A DNA stretch of 64,000 nucleotides from Ilyonectria destructans. Taxonomy: Eukaryota; Ascomycota; Sordariomycetes; Hypocreales; Nectriaceae. The position numbers were made by a program, and so were the translations under genes. Under the pieces are notes generated by a model, which had not been told where the DNA came from, made no database searches, and worked only from the letters and a program-made list of their open reading frames with translations. This document shows, in pieces, positions 13,201 through 25,200 of this stretch. The DNA lies in contig JAHEWK010000001.1 of assembly GCA_020740775.1 (NCBI GenBank), positions 2,914,001 to 2,978,000 on the forward strand, in the 5' to 3' direction. How positions within the stretch are numbered: the first letter of the stretch is position 1; each line of letters opens with the position of its first letter.

Positions 13201-16200
13201 GACTTCTGGTACGTTGGCCACATCCGCGGGAGGGTGTGTCTGCTCGCTGAGTTCCTGGGGTGTATCCTGTGCCTCTACTTCGGGTTTTGTGTCCAGTTCA
13301 ATTTCACGTCCAGCCGCAGGGCCGATGGCCACAGCCTTGAGCTCGGTAGGTTCAAGACCAAGCTCAGTGGCTTCTTGCGCAGATTCGGCGGGCTCTTGCG
13401 TAGGCTCAATCACAGCTTCGGTGGATGGCTCAACAGGGATGTCATCTACCGGTCCTGCAGAGTCGGCCTCTTTTGGGGCCTGGATGTCTTGTGGTGGTTC
13501 AGTCTCAGCGTCTTGACCCTTCCCCTTCTTCTTTTTCTTTTTCTTGTCCTTCTTTGGCAGGGCAGGGGCGGCTTCGTCCACGAATTTCTCGACGGGTTCT
13601 ATCTCGGATTCGACAGTGAGCGTCTCCTCAGTCGCGACGATTGACTGCGTTGAAGTAGTGGTTTCAATAGGTTCACCAGGCGTCTCGGCAGGTGTTGGTA
13701 AGGTCTTGGGGTCAGACTTCGGTTCGGATTCGATCTCAGGTTCAGCTGTAGGTTCAGTAGATTCGGCCTCGACATTGGGCTTTTCTCCAACCACAAGTTC
13801 TGGCTCAAGGGCATCAGAAATGCTCCGGTCCACCAGCAGTTCATTCTCATGCGCAAGCTTGGATTCAGTTTCCAGGTTAGGATCAGCTGCGGGTTCGGCA
13901 ACACGCGGCTCAACCACAGATGATTGAGTATCGGGGTCGACCAGAGGTTGAGTCTCAGTTTCGGGCTTTGATTCAGCTTCAGTCTCGGGCTCAACTATAG
14001 GTACAGTCTCGGGTTCAAGTACAACCGTGGAGGTTGTCTCATTCTCAAGCTTCGATCCAGAATCGATGTCCGGCTCGGCGGTCGACTCGGCCGCCGGTTC
14101 AGTCTCGGGCTCGGGCTTCGATTCAGGCTCGGTGTCGGGTTCAGCCACAGATTCCGTCGGTACCTCAGGGGTGGCCTCGGGTTCTTTTGGCGTCTCCGGC
14201 TCGACTGAGGACTCCAAGGCAGCCAATGCCTTGGCCCTCATCTTCTTCTTCTTCTGCTTTTTGGACAGGCCAGCATATTCATCATCATTTTCCTGCTTCT
14301 CCGTTTCCTCCGGCTTTGCCTCAGACTCAACAGGTGTCTCGAAGTCGATGACAGGTTCCTTCCCCTTCTCTTCCTTGTCTTTTTCAGAAAGTCCCAGGTT
14401 TCCAGCATCAGCGTCGGCCGCGGCGTTTGCGTCCTTTTCCAGTTCCGGTTCCGGTTCCGGTAGAGGGTTGGTCTTGGGGTCCTGCAGGATTTGAGAATCG
14501 TTGTCTTTAGCCTTCTTGATCTTTTTGTCCGTATTGGATATCTTCGGACTGAACCCACCCCGCTCGTCTTCAGGATTAGCATCTGGCTCCAGGCTGGATG
14601 CAGGCGGCTCTCCAGTTTCATTGGATTCCGCCAAAGTAGATACGTCGGCCGGTGCCGTGGTTTCGGCCTCGGGGACTGGCTCCGCGGCAGGGGTTTCCGT
14701 CGTCTCGGTCTCCGGCGGAGTATCTTCGCTAGGATGCGCAGCCTTGTCGACGACTGAGTCGGCCGCTTCGGTTGCAGGTCCAGCGCTGGTCTCTTCGGAC
14801 GGAGTAGCAACTCCAGACTCAGGCTCTGTAGTCTCCTCGAGTGCAGCCTTCTTCTTCTTCTTTTTCTTGTCCTTCTTAGACTTTTTGGTGGGAAGGGACT
14901 CGGGATCCTCGGTGGAGGGGACCGGTGGTTCAGCGGGAGGTTGATCGGAGGCAGAGGCATCGGGGGCATCGGCAGCCGGAGCATCTACTGGATCCTGGAC
15001 GGGCGGGGTTTCTAGGAGGGTTTGGACATCAGCCGGCTTTGTCTGCTCATCATTTTCTGGGGCAATTTCGGGGATCTTCTCCGGATCCAGGGGAGGTGTG
15101 GATTCGTCAGTAGGGGGGAGAGCCTCAATGGGCTCTTCACTGCCCTTATCCAGCATGTCGAGACCATTTGGGGGGGCTTCATCCTTAGCAAGATCCGTGG
15201 TGCCATTTAGATCAAGTTCTCGGGGGGCCGAATCAGAAGGCTCCTGGGATACAGGCTCGCCCTCAGGCAGTTTCTCGCCATCGTCGAGGGAGAGAGAGTT
15301 CTTCTTCTTTTTCTTCTTGTTCTTCTTTCCCTTCTTAGGAGTCTCAGGTTCGGTCTCTGGCTCAACGGGAGCTATTTCTGCTAATGACTCGGGTTCGACA
15401 GGTGGAGGGTTCTCAGGGTTTTCCTCTACCGGGGGTGAGACAACCGCTTCTTCCTGGACAGGCAGTTCTGCCTCAGTGGCTACCGCAGTTTCATCGAGCG
15501 ACTTCGGTTCTTGAGTGAGAGGCGCTTCCGTGAGGAGCTCTTCAGTGATAGGCTCTTGAGTAGGAAGTTCTTCTGTGACGGGCTCTTGAGTGAGAGGCTC
15601 TTGTGTGACGGGCTCTTCATTGATAAGCTCTTGAGCGAGAAGTTCGTCTGTGACGGGCTCTTGAGTGAGAGGCTCTTGTGTGACGGGCTCTTCAGTGATA
15701 GGCTCTTGAGTAAGAAGTTCTTCTGTGACGGGCTCTTGTGCGAGTGGCTCCTTCTCAATAGCCTCTTCAGTGATGGGCTCTTGAGTGAGAGGTTCTTCTG
15801 TAACGGGCTCTTGTGCGAATGGCTCTTTCTCGATGGCCTCTTCAGTGATGGGCTCTTGAGTGAGAGAAGGTTGTGCAGAATTCTCAAGCGGTGAATCCTG
15901 GGCTGTGTCTGGTTCGGTGAGGGACACAGACTTGCTCTTCTTTTTCTTCTTCTTGGATTTCTTTCCGCTCACTGGTGCGCTCTCCTCATCGGCGGGGACC
16001 TCCTGCACCTCTGAGATCTCAGCATCACGAGTTACCTCAGCAGAATCGTCCACAACGGGACTATCAGAGGGCTTGTCAACTCCAGAGTCCGCGATAACTT
16101 GGGCGGTGTCAACTAGCGTGTCCTCAACCTGGATCTCATCGGTTGTCGGGGTTTCGCCGAGGTTGGGGGTTTCCTCAAGAGTCTCGGAGATAGGGGCCTC

Positions 16201-19200
16201 TAAAGATTTATCGACACTAGATTCCTCGACAGGCTCAATTGGCTGAACAGAAATTTCCTCAGGCTTGGGCTCCCCAGCAGGAGTCTCGGAAGGCTCTTCA
16301 GTGGATTCAGCAGGGCCAGGTGATGGCTCCTCGGCTTTAGGCTCGTCTGTGACTTCTTCTTGAGCAGCCTGGTTCTTCTTCTTCTTCTTGTTCTTCTTGG
16401 CCTTCTTCTTCGAGGTTCCGTCTGTTGGCTCGGTTGTCTCAGTTGTCTCAGTTGCCGCGGCCTCAAGTGCCTGGGTCTCAACATCCTCGATGGCACTAGT
16501 AGGCTCATCACTGGTAGGAATATCACGCGCGACATCGTCGGGAACAAGAGAGGACTCCTCAGGTTGGGTAGGCTCGAGGTCAATCGAGGTTGATTGGGAA
16601 TCCTCTACTGGAGCATCGTTTTGGGAGAAGAGTGGTTCGGAAACATAAGACTCCAGAGTGGCAGGAGGCTCATTTACCGTCAGTACGTTGTCGGCATCCG
16701 GTAGAACATCCGTCTTGCTCTCAGCCTGGTCGAGTTCTTCAATATTCTCTGGAGTTTCAGTTCCAATGTCCCAGGCGGAGAGAGCGTCATCTGAGAGGTC
16801 TGCTGCAGGTTGTTCGTCAAAACTCTTCTGGGTGTCGGGTTCAAGCGCCTCCGTGGCTAGAGTTGCGTCCTTCTCCAGCTCCTGGGAACCTTCGAGAACA
16901 GAGGGGGTGTCCTCAGCATCAACGAACTGATCGCTGCCCTCCGAAGGTAGAGTCGGGGTGGTGTCCTCCTGAGCAGCAGCCAGGGGAGTGGAAGTCTCTT
17001 CTGGCTCCCAATGGACTGACTTTCTCTTCTTCTTTTTCTTGCCCTTCGGGGGTTCAGCAGTCTCTTGATCAATCGCAATCTCGGGCTCGGGCTCGGTTGC
17101 TAATACTTCAGGCGAGGGTCCATCCACTGGGAGGGGTTCCGTGACCGCTTCAGGCATATCCTTGGTACCATCGGTATCACCAGACTGTTCCACTTCTTCA
17201 GACGTGATCGGTAAGGGCTCTTCGGATGGCGTAGCGGTTTCCAGAGTCTCAGAAGGCGCAGGGTCTTCAGATTGTGCACCCTTCTTCTTCTTCTTTTTCT
17301 TTTTTGACTTTGACGGGGTCTCCGATGTCTCGTCTAGAATAGGCTTCACGACAGGTTCCGGAATGGGCTCTTCAACGGGCTCGGCAGTAGGTTCGGGAGC
17401 ACGCTCGGCGACTGGCTCGACGATGGGCTCAACGACTGGCTCGATAACTGGCTCGACGACTGACTCGACGATTGGCTCGACGATTGGCTCGACGACTGGC
17501 TCGACAGCTGGCTCGACGACTGGCTCGACAGCTGGCTCGACGACTGGCTCGACAGCTGGCTCGACGACTGGCTCGACAGCTGGCTCGACAACAGATTCAG
17601 GAGTAGACTCGGCGACTAGCTCGATGACTGGCTCGACAGCAGATTCAGAAATAGACTCGACAACTGGCTCCGAAACGGGCTCGACGACAGCTTCGACGAT
17701 AGGTTCCGAAACGGACTCGAGAGCAGGTTCAGAAGCTGGCTCGACGACTGGCTCGACAGCAGGCTCGACAGCAGATTCAGGAGTAGACTCGGCGACTAGC
17801 TCGATGACTGGCTCGACAGCAGATTCAGGAATAGACTCGACAACTGGCTCCGAAACGGGCTCGACGACAGCTTCGACGATAGGTTCCGAAACGGACCCGA
17901 GAGCAGGTTCAGAAGCTGGCTCGACGACTGGCTCGACGATTGGCTCGACGACTGGCTCGACAGCAGGCTCGACAGCAGGCTCGACGACTGGCTCGACGAT
18001 TGGCTCAACGACTGGCTCGACAGCAGGCTCGACAGCAGGCTCGACAGCAGGCTCGACAGCAGATTCAGGAGTAGACTCGGCGACTGGCTCGACAACTGGC
18101 TCGACGACTGGCTCGACGACAGGTTCAGAAGCAGGCTCTGCGACTGACACAGGCGTGGCTTCAGGGGCATATGCCTCAACTTCGGGAACATCTGTATCTG
18201 CCGAGAGAATATCACCTTGTATGGAAGAGTTGACTGGTGTTTGAGCTGCATCTTCCAAGCTGGGCTTGGGGTCAACGACAATGGGTTCCGTCTGTACTCG
18301 CTCTTCTTCCACTGCGGCTGCTGCCTTGCTCTTCTTCTTCTTTTTCTTGCTCTTCTTGGATTGGGGCTGTGTAGTGTCCGCCTCGGCCACATCTGTGCTT
18401 AGCTCGCGAGAGGCGGCAGCTGCGTCCTCAGTTGGGAGAGCATCAAAAGATGTCGAATTAGGAAGATCCAGGCTAGGTGTCACTGTCTCGGGCTCAACCA
18501 CGGCATCCAGACTTCTGTCAGTTGGGAGGGCCTCAGAAGGTGTCGTATCAGGCTCTTGAACATCCAGGCCGGGTGTCACCGTCTCAGGCTCAACTATAGC
18601 GTCCAGACTTGTATCAGTCGCAAGGACGTCTGACTCCTGTTCGGCAGGCGGTGCCTCATCCAAAGCCTTGGCCAAGGCCTCCTCAGAGCCAACAGTGGTA
18701 GAAACGTCCTTTTCCAGAGACTCAGGCTCCGTTCGAAGAACCTCTGCAGGCTCCTCCATGGAAGAGCTTAGCTGTTCCTCGGTCTTCTCGAGCTCGGTGG
18801 GCACGTCCTTCACAGCAGGTTCCTCAGTAGAAATCAACTCCTCGCCCTCGCGAGCCTTGACATCCTTGGGATCCTCTTCAGCTAGCGCAGGGGGCTCTGC
18901 AGGGTCGGTGAGTACCAGTTCCAGACCCTTCTTCTTGAGAGCCTTCTTGATCTTCTTCCTGTCCTTTGCTGCCAGACTTTCCCATGCCTCTTTCGTGTAT
19001 TCGTTTTCAGCGGGTTCGGGGGCCGCTTCAGGGATGGGCTCAGTGGCGGGTTCAACAGCAGCCTCGGCAGGTTCAGAAACAAGCTCAGCGGGAGGTTCAA
19101 TGCTAGCCTCAGCAACAACCTCGGGGACGAACTCGCTAACCGGTTCAGTGACCAGCTCAGAGGTATGTTCCATGAGAGGTTCGGCGACAGGCTCGGGAAC

Positions 19201-22200
19201 AGCTTCGGTGATAATTTCGCGTATCACGTCAGTAGTAGGCTCAGGAATGGTCTCTCGAGCAAGTTCCTCAGTCACAGGTTCATTCTCCAGTACCGTCGGA
19301 ATATCAGCAACAGTCTCGGTGGTGGCCTCAGGAACAACTTCTCCGGCGATGTCCTCACCCACAGGCTCCTTCACAGTCTCAGCAACAGCTTCAACCAGGG
19401 GCTCGGCGGGTTCGTCAACGGCCTCGGCGATAGGCTCAAGAACGACATGTCGGGCAGTGTCCTCGCCTACAGGCTCCTTTGCAGTCTCAGCGGCAGGTTC
19501 GACCAGGGGCTCGGCAGGTTCGGCAACGGTCTTGATGATGGGTTCTGGGGTGACAACGCGGGCAACTTCCTCGATCACAGGCTCCGAAATAGGCTCAGCA
19601 ACAGGCTCAGCAATAGGATCCGGGAGGAGACGGCTGAAGCTGTTCCGGAGCCAATTGAAAGGAGTCACCTTCTTGGCAAACTGCTCCTTGGTATTTGGAG
19701 CTTCACGAGGGGCGGAGAGCGGTTCCTCAGGATCCGGGTCTTCTGAACCACCTCCCACAACGTCTGGGGTATGCTCGTCCACGGAGGTCAAGTCGTCTAG
19801 ATCATCATGTAGGTCGTCATCATCGGGGCCCTTCTGTCTGGTTGGCGTCGCCTCAATCGAGGTTGTTGGGAGGGCGATGTTGTCGACTGTTCTGAAAGAG
19901 GGTGGAGTGAAGTTGCGGAAATAAGAACTTCGGATATTGGTCATAGCCTCAACGGGCTCTGACTCCGGCCCCTCGGTCGATGACTGTTGCGGAAGATCCT
20001 TGGCCAGCTCATCTGTGAGGACTGGCTCACGAAAAGACTCGGGCTCCTCGGTCAATGACTCTTGGAGAGCATCATGAGGCAGCTCCGCTGTGACCAGCTC
20101 GCGAGAAGGCTCGGGCCCCTCGGTCAATGACTCCTGGGGAGCGTCCTTGGGCAGCTCGTCTGCAATGACTAGCTTGGGAGAAGTCATAGGCTCCGTAGCA
20201 TCCAGGGGTGGCTCATCTGCAAGGGCTAGTTCGCGGGAATCCTCAGGCTTAATGGCCTCCATGGGGAGTTCAGCTGTAAGAACTAGCTCAGGAGAAGCCC
20301 CAGGTCCCTCGATCAATAACTCTTGGGGAACATCCTTGGGCAGCTCGTCTGCGATGACTAGCTTGGAAGAAGTCATAGGCTCTTGAGCCTCCACAGACGG
20401 CTCATCTGCAAGGGCTAACTCGCGAGAAGAGTCAGGCTTAATGGCCTCCATGAGTGGCTCATCTGCGAGGAATAGCTGACGAGAAGGCTCCATCTCCTCG
20501 GTTGAGAGCTCTTGAGCATCCGCGGGCTGTTCATCACTAACAACAAGCTTATGAGAAGATTCGGGCTCAATAGCCTCCATAGGTAGCTCATCTGCAAGGA
20601 CTAGTTCGCGAGAAGACTCAGGCTCTTGGGGAACTTCCACAGGCTGCTCATCTGCGAAGACGAACTTGTGAGAAGACTCGGGCTCAATAGCCTCCCTGTG
20701 GGGCTCGTCTGCGAGGACTAGTTCTCGGGAAGACTCAGGCTCTTGGGGAACATCCCAGGGTGCCTCATCCGTGAGGACTAGCTCGCGAGAATACTGGTGC
20801 TCAAAAGCCTCCATGGGTGCTAGAACTGGGAATTCCGGCCTGAACTCAGCTCGGGGAGTTGATTCCCCTGATCCTGCATCCTCGTCGCTTGGCATGGTCG
20901 GGAGATTCGTGTCGATTTGCAGGCGAGGATCCGCGAAATGAAGAGCTTCAAGGCCAGGGCCGAAGTAATCAGAATCACGATGAGACTCGGGCTCAGGTGA
21001 GTCCCGCTCGCTTGCTTCTGAGTCCCGCTCACTTGCTTCACTTGGGGGGAGCTCTGGAAGCTCAGCTTCATCCAAAGGCGGGATGTTGCGGGAGTGCTCG
21101 ACAAGGTACAGCGGCTTGAATTCGCGGCTGCTGTCCCAAGAGGTGGGGCGGGCTGCACGCCTCGAAGAGCTGGGAGAGTAGTCGGCGGCAATGGTAACGG
21201 GAGAGCCAGCAGGTGTTGAGGACCTGTAGCCGATAGGAGATTGGGGGCTTGAGCGATTGGCAAGACGGAGTTGGATGGGGATTGCAGTATGACTAGGCGA
21301 CTTGGTCGGCAAGTCATGGCTGCGACGTCGTTGGTGTGTCATAACCTCACGCTTGAAGGCGCGTAGCTCAGGTGGAGTGTCTGGTCGACTGTCGGGAAGA
21401 GAGGGCAGCTCTCCAGGTGAAGAGTAGGGGCTCCCAGGTTCGCTGGGGGGGAGGGGAAGAAGGTCGCCATATTGGGGGTCGATGGCGGGTTTGATGGCTC
21501 GGGGAGCAACCTCGGGGTCGAAGGTATCAAAACTTCGGACACGGCGGATATCGCCGAAGGCATTAGGCTCCTGGTCGGACAGAGGCTCTGAGGCGTTCAA
21601 GTTGGCAACGACAGTCGCCGCAGCCGCCAGGCCGACACCCGCGCCAAGGGTGTCGGCATTATCTAAAAAAGAATCCCGCTTCCCGTCCTTACTGCCGTTG
21701 GATTTGAAGAGACTGGAGAAGACACCACTGGACCTCTTCTCCGGGTCCTTGCGGTCTCTGTGGTCCCTGCTCCGGCGAGAAGAGCCAGAGCCGGGGGCAG
21801 ACACAATAGATTTGATGTCGTCATCGTCGAACCGAGAAGGCTTGCTGCGTCGATGTCCTCTATCTCGATGACGGTCATCGCCACGAGATTCAGACACGAC
21901 AGAGCTGACATCACGGTCATCAACGTGTTCTCGTCTGCGGTCAGTAGGGCTGCCGCGGTATCCATAGGCATCCTCTTCGGCTCCGCTTCTTCGCTTCTCC
22001 TTCTTGCTTCTGCGGCTGCTGGAACTGCCGACGGAGATTTCTGAGGGCGCTACCGAGCGTGGAGGAGAGTCGTAGGTCGCAGAATCGCGCTTCGATTTCG
22101 ACCTACTCGACTTCTTCGGGGTTTCCCACTCATCATCGGACTTGATGTCTCTCGACGAGCTCTTTCTCGACGAGTGACGTTCGTAGGTACCTACAAGAGC

Positions 22201-25200
22201 AGAGACACGAGATCCGTCCTCGTTATAATACTCTCGGTCCTTGTGGTGCCTCTTAGGCTTTGGGGGAGCATCCCACTCATCATCGGACCGCACATCTCTT
22301 GATGGGACAGTTCTCGACGAATGTCTGCGGTGCGAGGACTCAATGGGAGCAGACACCTGCGAGGCATCCCAATCATCATCACGACTTCTCCTGTGCTTGG
22401 ACTTTCGTGAGCCATCTCGCTCATTATCGCGTCTAGATTCCCGAGATCGGGACCGTGATCGACTATCCTTAGCCAGTTCATGGCCGACAAACGCGAGCGC
22501 GCCAAGAGCAGCGGCTGGTGCAACGAAGCGGGTCATATCGCCACTATCGGAACCGCGCCTTCGCTTGTCGTGCTTGGGAGCATCCCACTCATCGTCAGAC
22601 CTCGCGTCTCTGGATGAGTATTCACGAGGGGAATGTCGGTCACGGTGGGGCCCGATAGGGGCGGAGACTCTGGAGCCCTCATCGTCATCGTAGTCACGAC
22701 TTCGGTGGTGTTTCTTGGATCTCTGTCGACCAACATCCTCCCAGATCGTTTCCTTAATCTCCTCTCGGGGTTGCACAGGTTCAGGGTCCATGACGCGGCT
22801 TACACCCTCGTCTTGAACTACCACGACCTTGTCACGCCTGCGCTGTTCCCTCTTGGTTTGTCTCGGGGGGGATACATCGTCGACGCGGGCAGCAACTTCA
22901 TCGCTCGGCGAGCCTGGGGTCTCAGAAGGTTGCACACCAACAAGGTAATCAAAGGGCTGCTCTCGTTCGGAATCTGTTGGAGCACTTATGCTCTCATGAG
23001 GAGTCTCGACCTCACCCAGAATGAACCCTGATTCAGGTGCTTGTTTCGGTACAGGGATTCCGGCAAAGCCAGAGACGGTCTCGGAGTAGGGCTTCTTATA
23101 CCAGTTGTCGCCGTTTGCATCTTGCACTCCTGGAGGAGATTCTCGTCGAGCAAAGGAAGGATCTTCGATAACCATGTCGGGGTTAAAGCCAGTATCCTTC
23201 AAGCCAGCGGCCACGGTAGCTGTGAACTCGATATCATCCGCATAACCACCAGGCATGCGCTCCGTCCTTGGGCTGGTAGGTTTCGGGCCAGGAACCGGAG
23301 GCTCTTGGCTAGCGTCGTCGGCGTAAATCTGAGCGGAGTGCACAGGGACATCTCGAGTCTCGGCGGGTAAGCTTCTAGCGAGTTCTTGATCGTTGACAGA
23401 AGGGAGCTCGATATCTGGTTCGTTGACAGGCTCCTTAGAGCTAACGGCCATCGCGGCTGCGATAGCACCCCATCGGTGGGCCTTGTTCAGACGAGGGCGA
23501 GGCTTGTCAGAAGACTCGGATCGGACGTAGCCCTCGGAGTCACTTCTGCCATCGGGGCTCTCGACCTCGAAGCTTTTGGTCTGGTTCTCCCCCCAACTGA
23601 CAGACTTGGAGGAGGGGAGGGTATACATGACTTCGCCCTTGGGTCCGATGATGACATCGTCCACTTCAGGCTTCGAAGTTGGCTCTTCGACGTCTCTTGT
23701 TATTTCTTCGATGTCTCTTGTTGTCTCTTCAACTTCCCTTGTTGTCTCCCGCGCATCCGGCATCGGTGAGGGCTCACGACTATGAACTGGCGTGGGATAA
23801 ACCAAGTTGAGAACAGGACGCTCTCGCTCTGCAGAGGGATCTCTCGATTGAAATCTCGGGGTATCGAGGTCCTTTGGCGAAATGCGGAATCGATTTTCCT
23901 CGTTGGGGAAGATTTTATTGTCGATTCTCACATCCGCATCAGGTCCATCGTAGAGACTCTTCTTTGGTTCCTTGTCCTCCAGATCCGGGGGCGTGACAAT
24001 GGTGAAGGTTTCGACAGAAGTGTCTCGCCACTTATCTACCACGGAGGGTTCTGGAGAGGGACTGCGAGAGCGGATCTCGTCAGAGGCAATCTTCCGCGCG
24101 ATCACTGACTCGCGGTAATACTTGTCCGCTTCGTCTTGGACAACATCTCTTGGTCGAGAGTTGTCACGGGAGCTGTCCTCCGAGGACTTGCCCTTACGCT
24201 GCTCTCTTGCACGATCCTCCTCGACGGCGATGGCAGACGCCATTGCAGCTGCTGCCACTGGGATGGTGGCGCGCTTCGCTTGGTCGTAGATGGACATTGC
24301 TTGGTGCTGCTCCTCTTCGTATTCATGGCCTTCTCGAGGATCCCGGTACCGAGATACGTCCTGTGTTCCCTGTCGGTAGTCCTCGACCATCTTCTCAATC
24401 TCATACGAGTCTTTGCGACTCAGTCGAGCATCTGCCGCCGAAGTTCTCGGTGGTGAGTTGTCAAAGGTGGGTTCACGCTCCACTGTGACGACCGTGGGCG
24501 TAAGCGGTCGTTGGGGAGTGGTGGATTTGGGTGTCATAAAAGCATCATCAGCAACCTGGTATTGGAACGGGTCGATTGCCACACCCGTAATCGGTTGGGT
24601 GAGTTGGGCGGGTTGGCTTGATCCCGTAACAACTTGTTGGCCTGCCATGGTTGACGGGGGAAGCTCTCGTCGCTCGTCGCGCGCATCGTACTTGCGACTC
24701 TCGACGCGTGTCTCCGGTTCATAATCGACTTTGATCTCCTCCCCACGGCGTATGTGGGACACCGGGTCCTTGTGGGGTATAATTACAACGGCCGTCTCCT
24801 TATCCTTTCTCTTTCTAAGGGTATCGTCATAATCATCAAATCTTGAAGACCCCTTGGGGTCTCGGTCATCAGCATACTTGGAGGGTTGAGGGTCTCGGAC
24901 ATCAGCAGGCTTGGAGGGTCCAGGGTCTCGCTTGGACCTGCGACGCTCCTTTTCCTGCTGCCGTTGTTGACGCTCCTCGTCTCGTTCCCGACGCTTTGAG
25001 TCCTGGTACCCCTCCTCGTCTCGATAGCGTCGGTTCTCAAGGCCCTGTTTCTCTTCCACTCGGGTTTCACGTCGCTCTCGCTTCGAGTCCTGGTACACCT
25101 CCTCATCCCGGTGGCGTCGGTCCTCGAGGTCCCGCTTCTCTTCCACTCGGGCTTCACGTCGCTCTCGCTTCTCCTCCTTGCGAGAAGACGAAGATGCAAC

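Noticed and set aside
17141..18244. Plus-strand 367-codon frame rich in T-G-S-T
   Set aside because: It is the complement of the giant gene's 12-bp V-E-P array; a 12-bp period keeps several frames open. There is no start context, domain or splice structure.
18668..19924. Plus-strand 418-codon Ser/Gly/Thr-rich frame
   Set aside because: Antisense shadow of the giant gene's acidic Pro/Glu repeats; composition is set by the opposite strand's codons.
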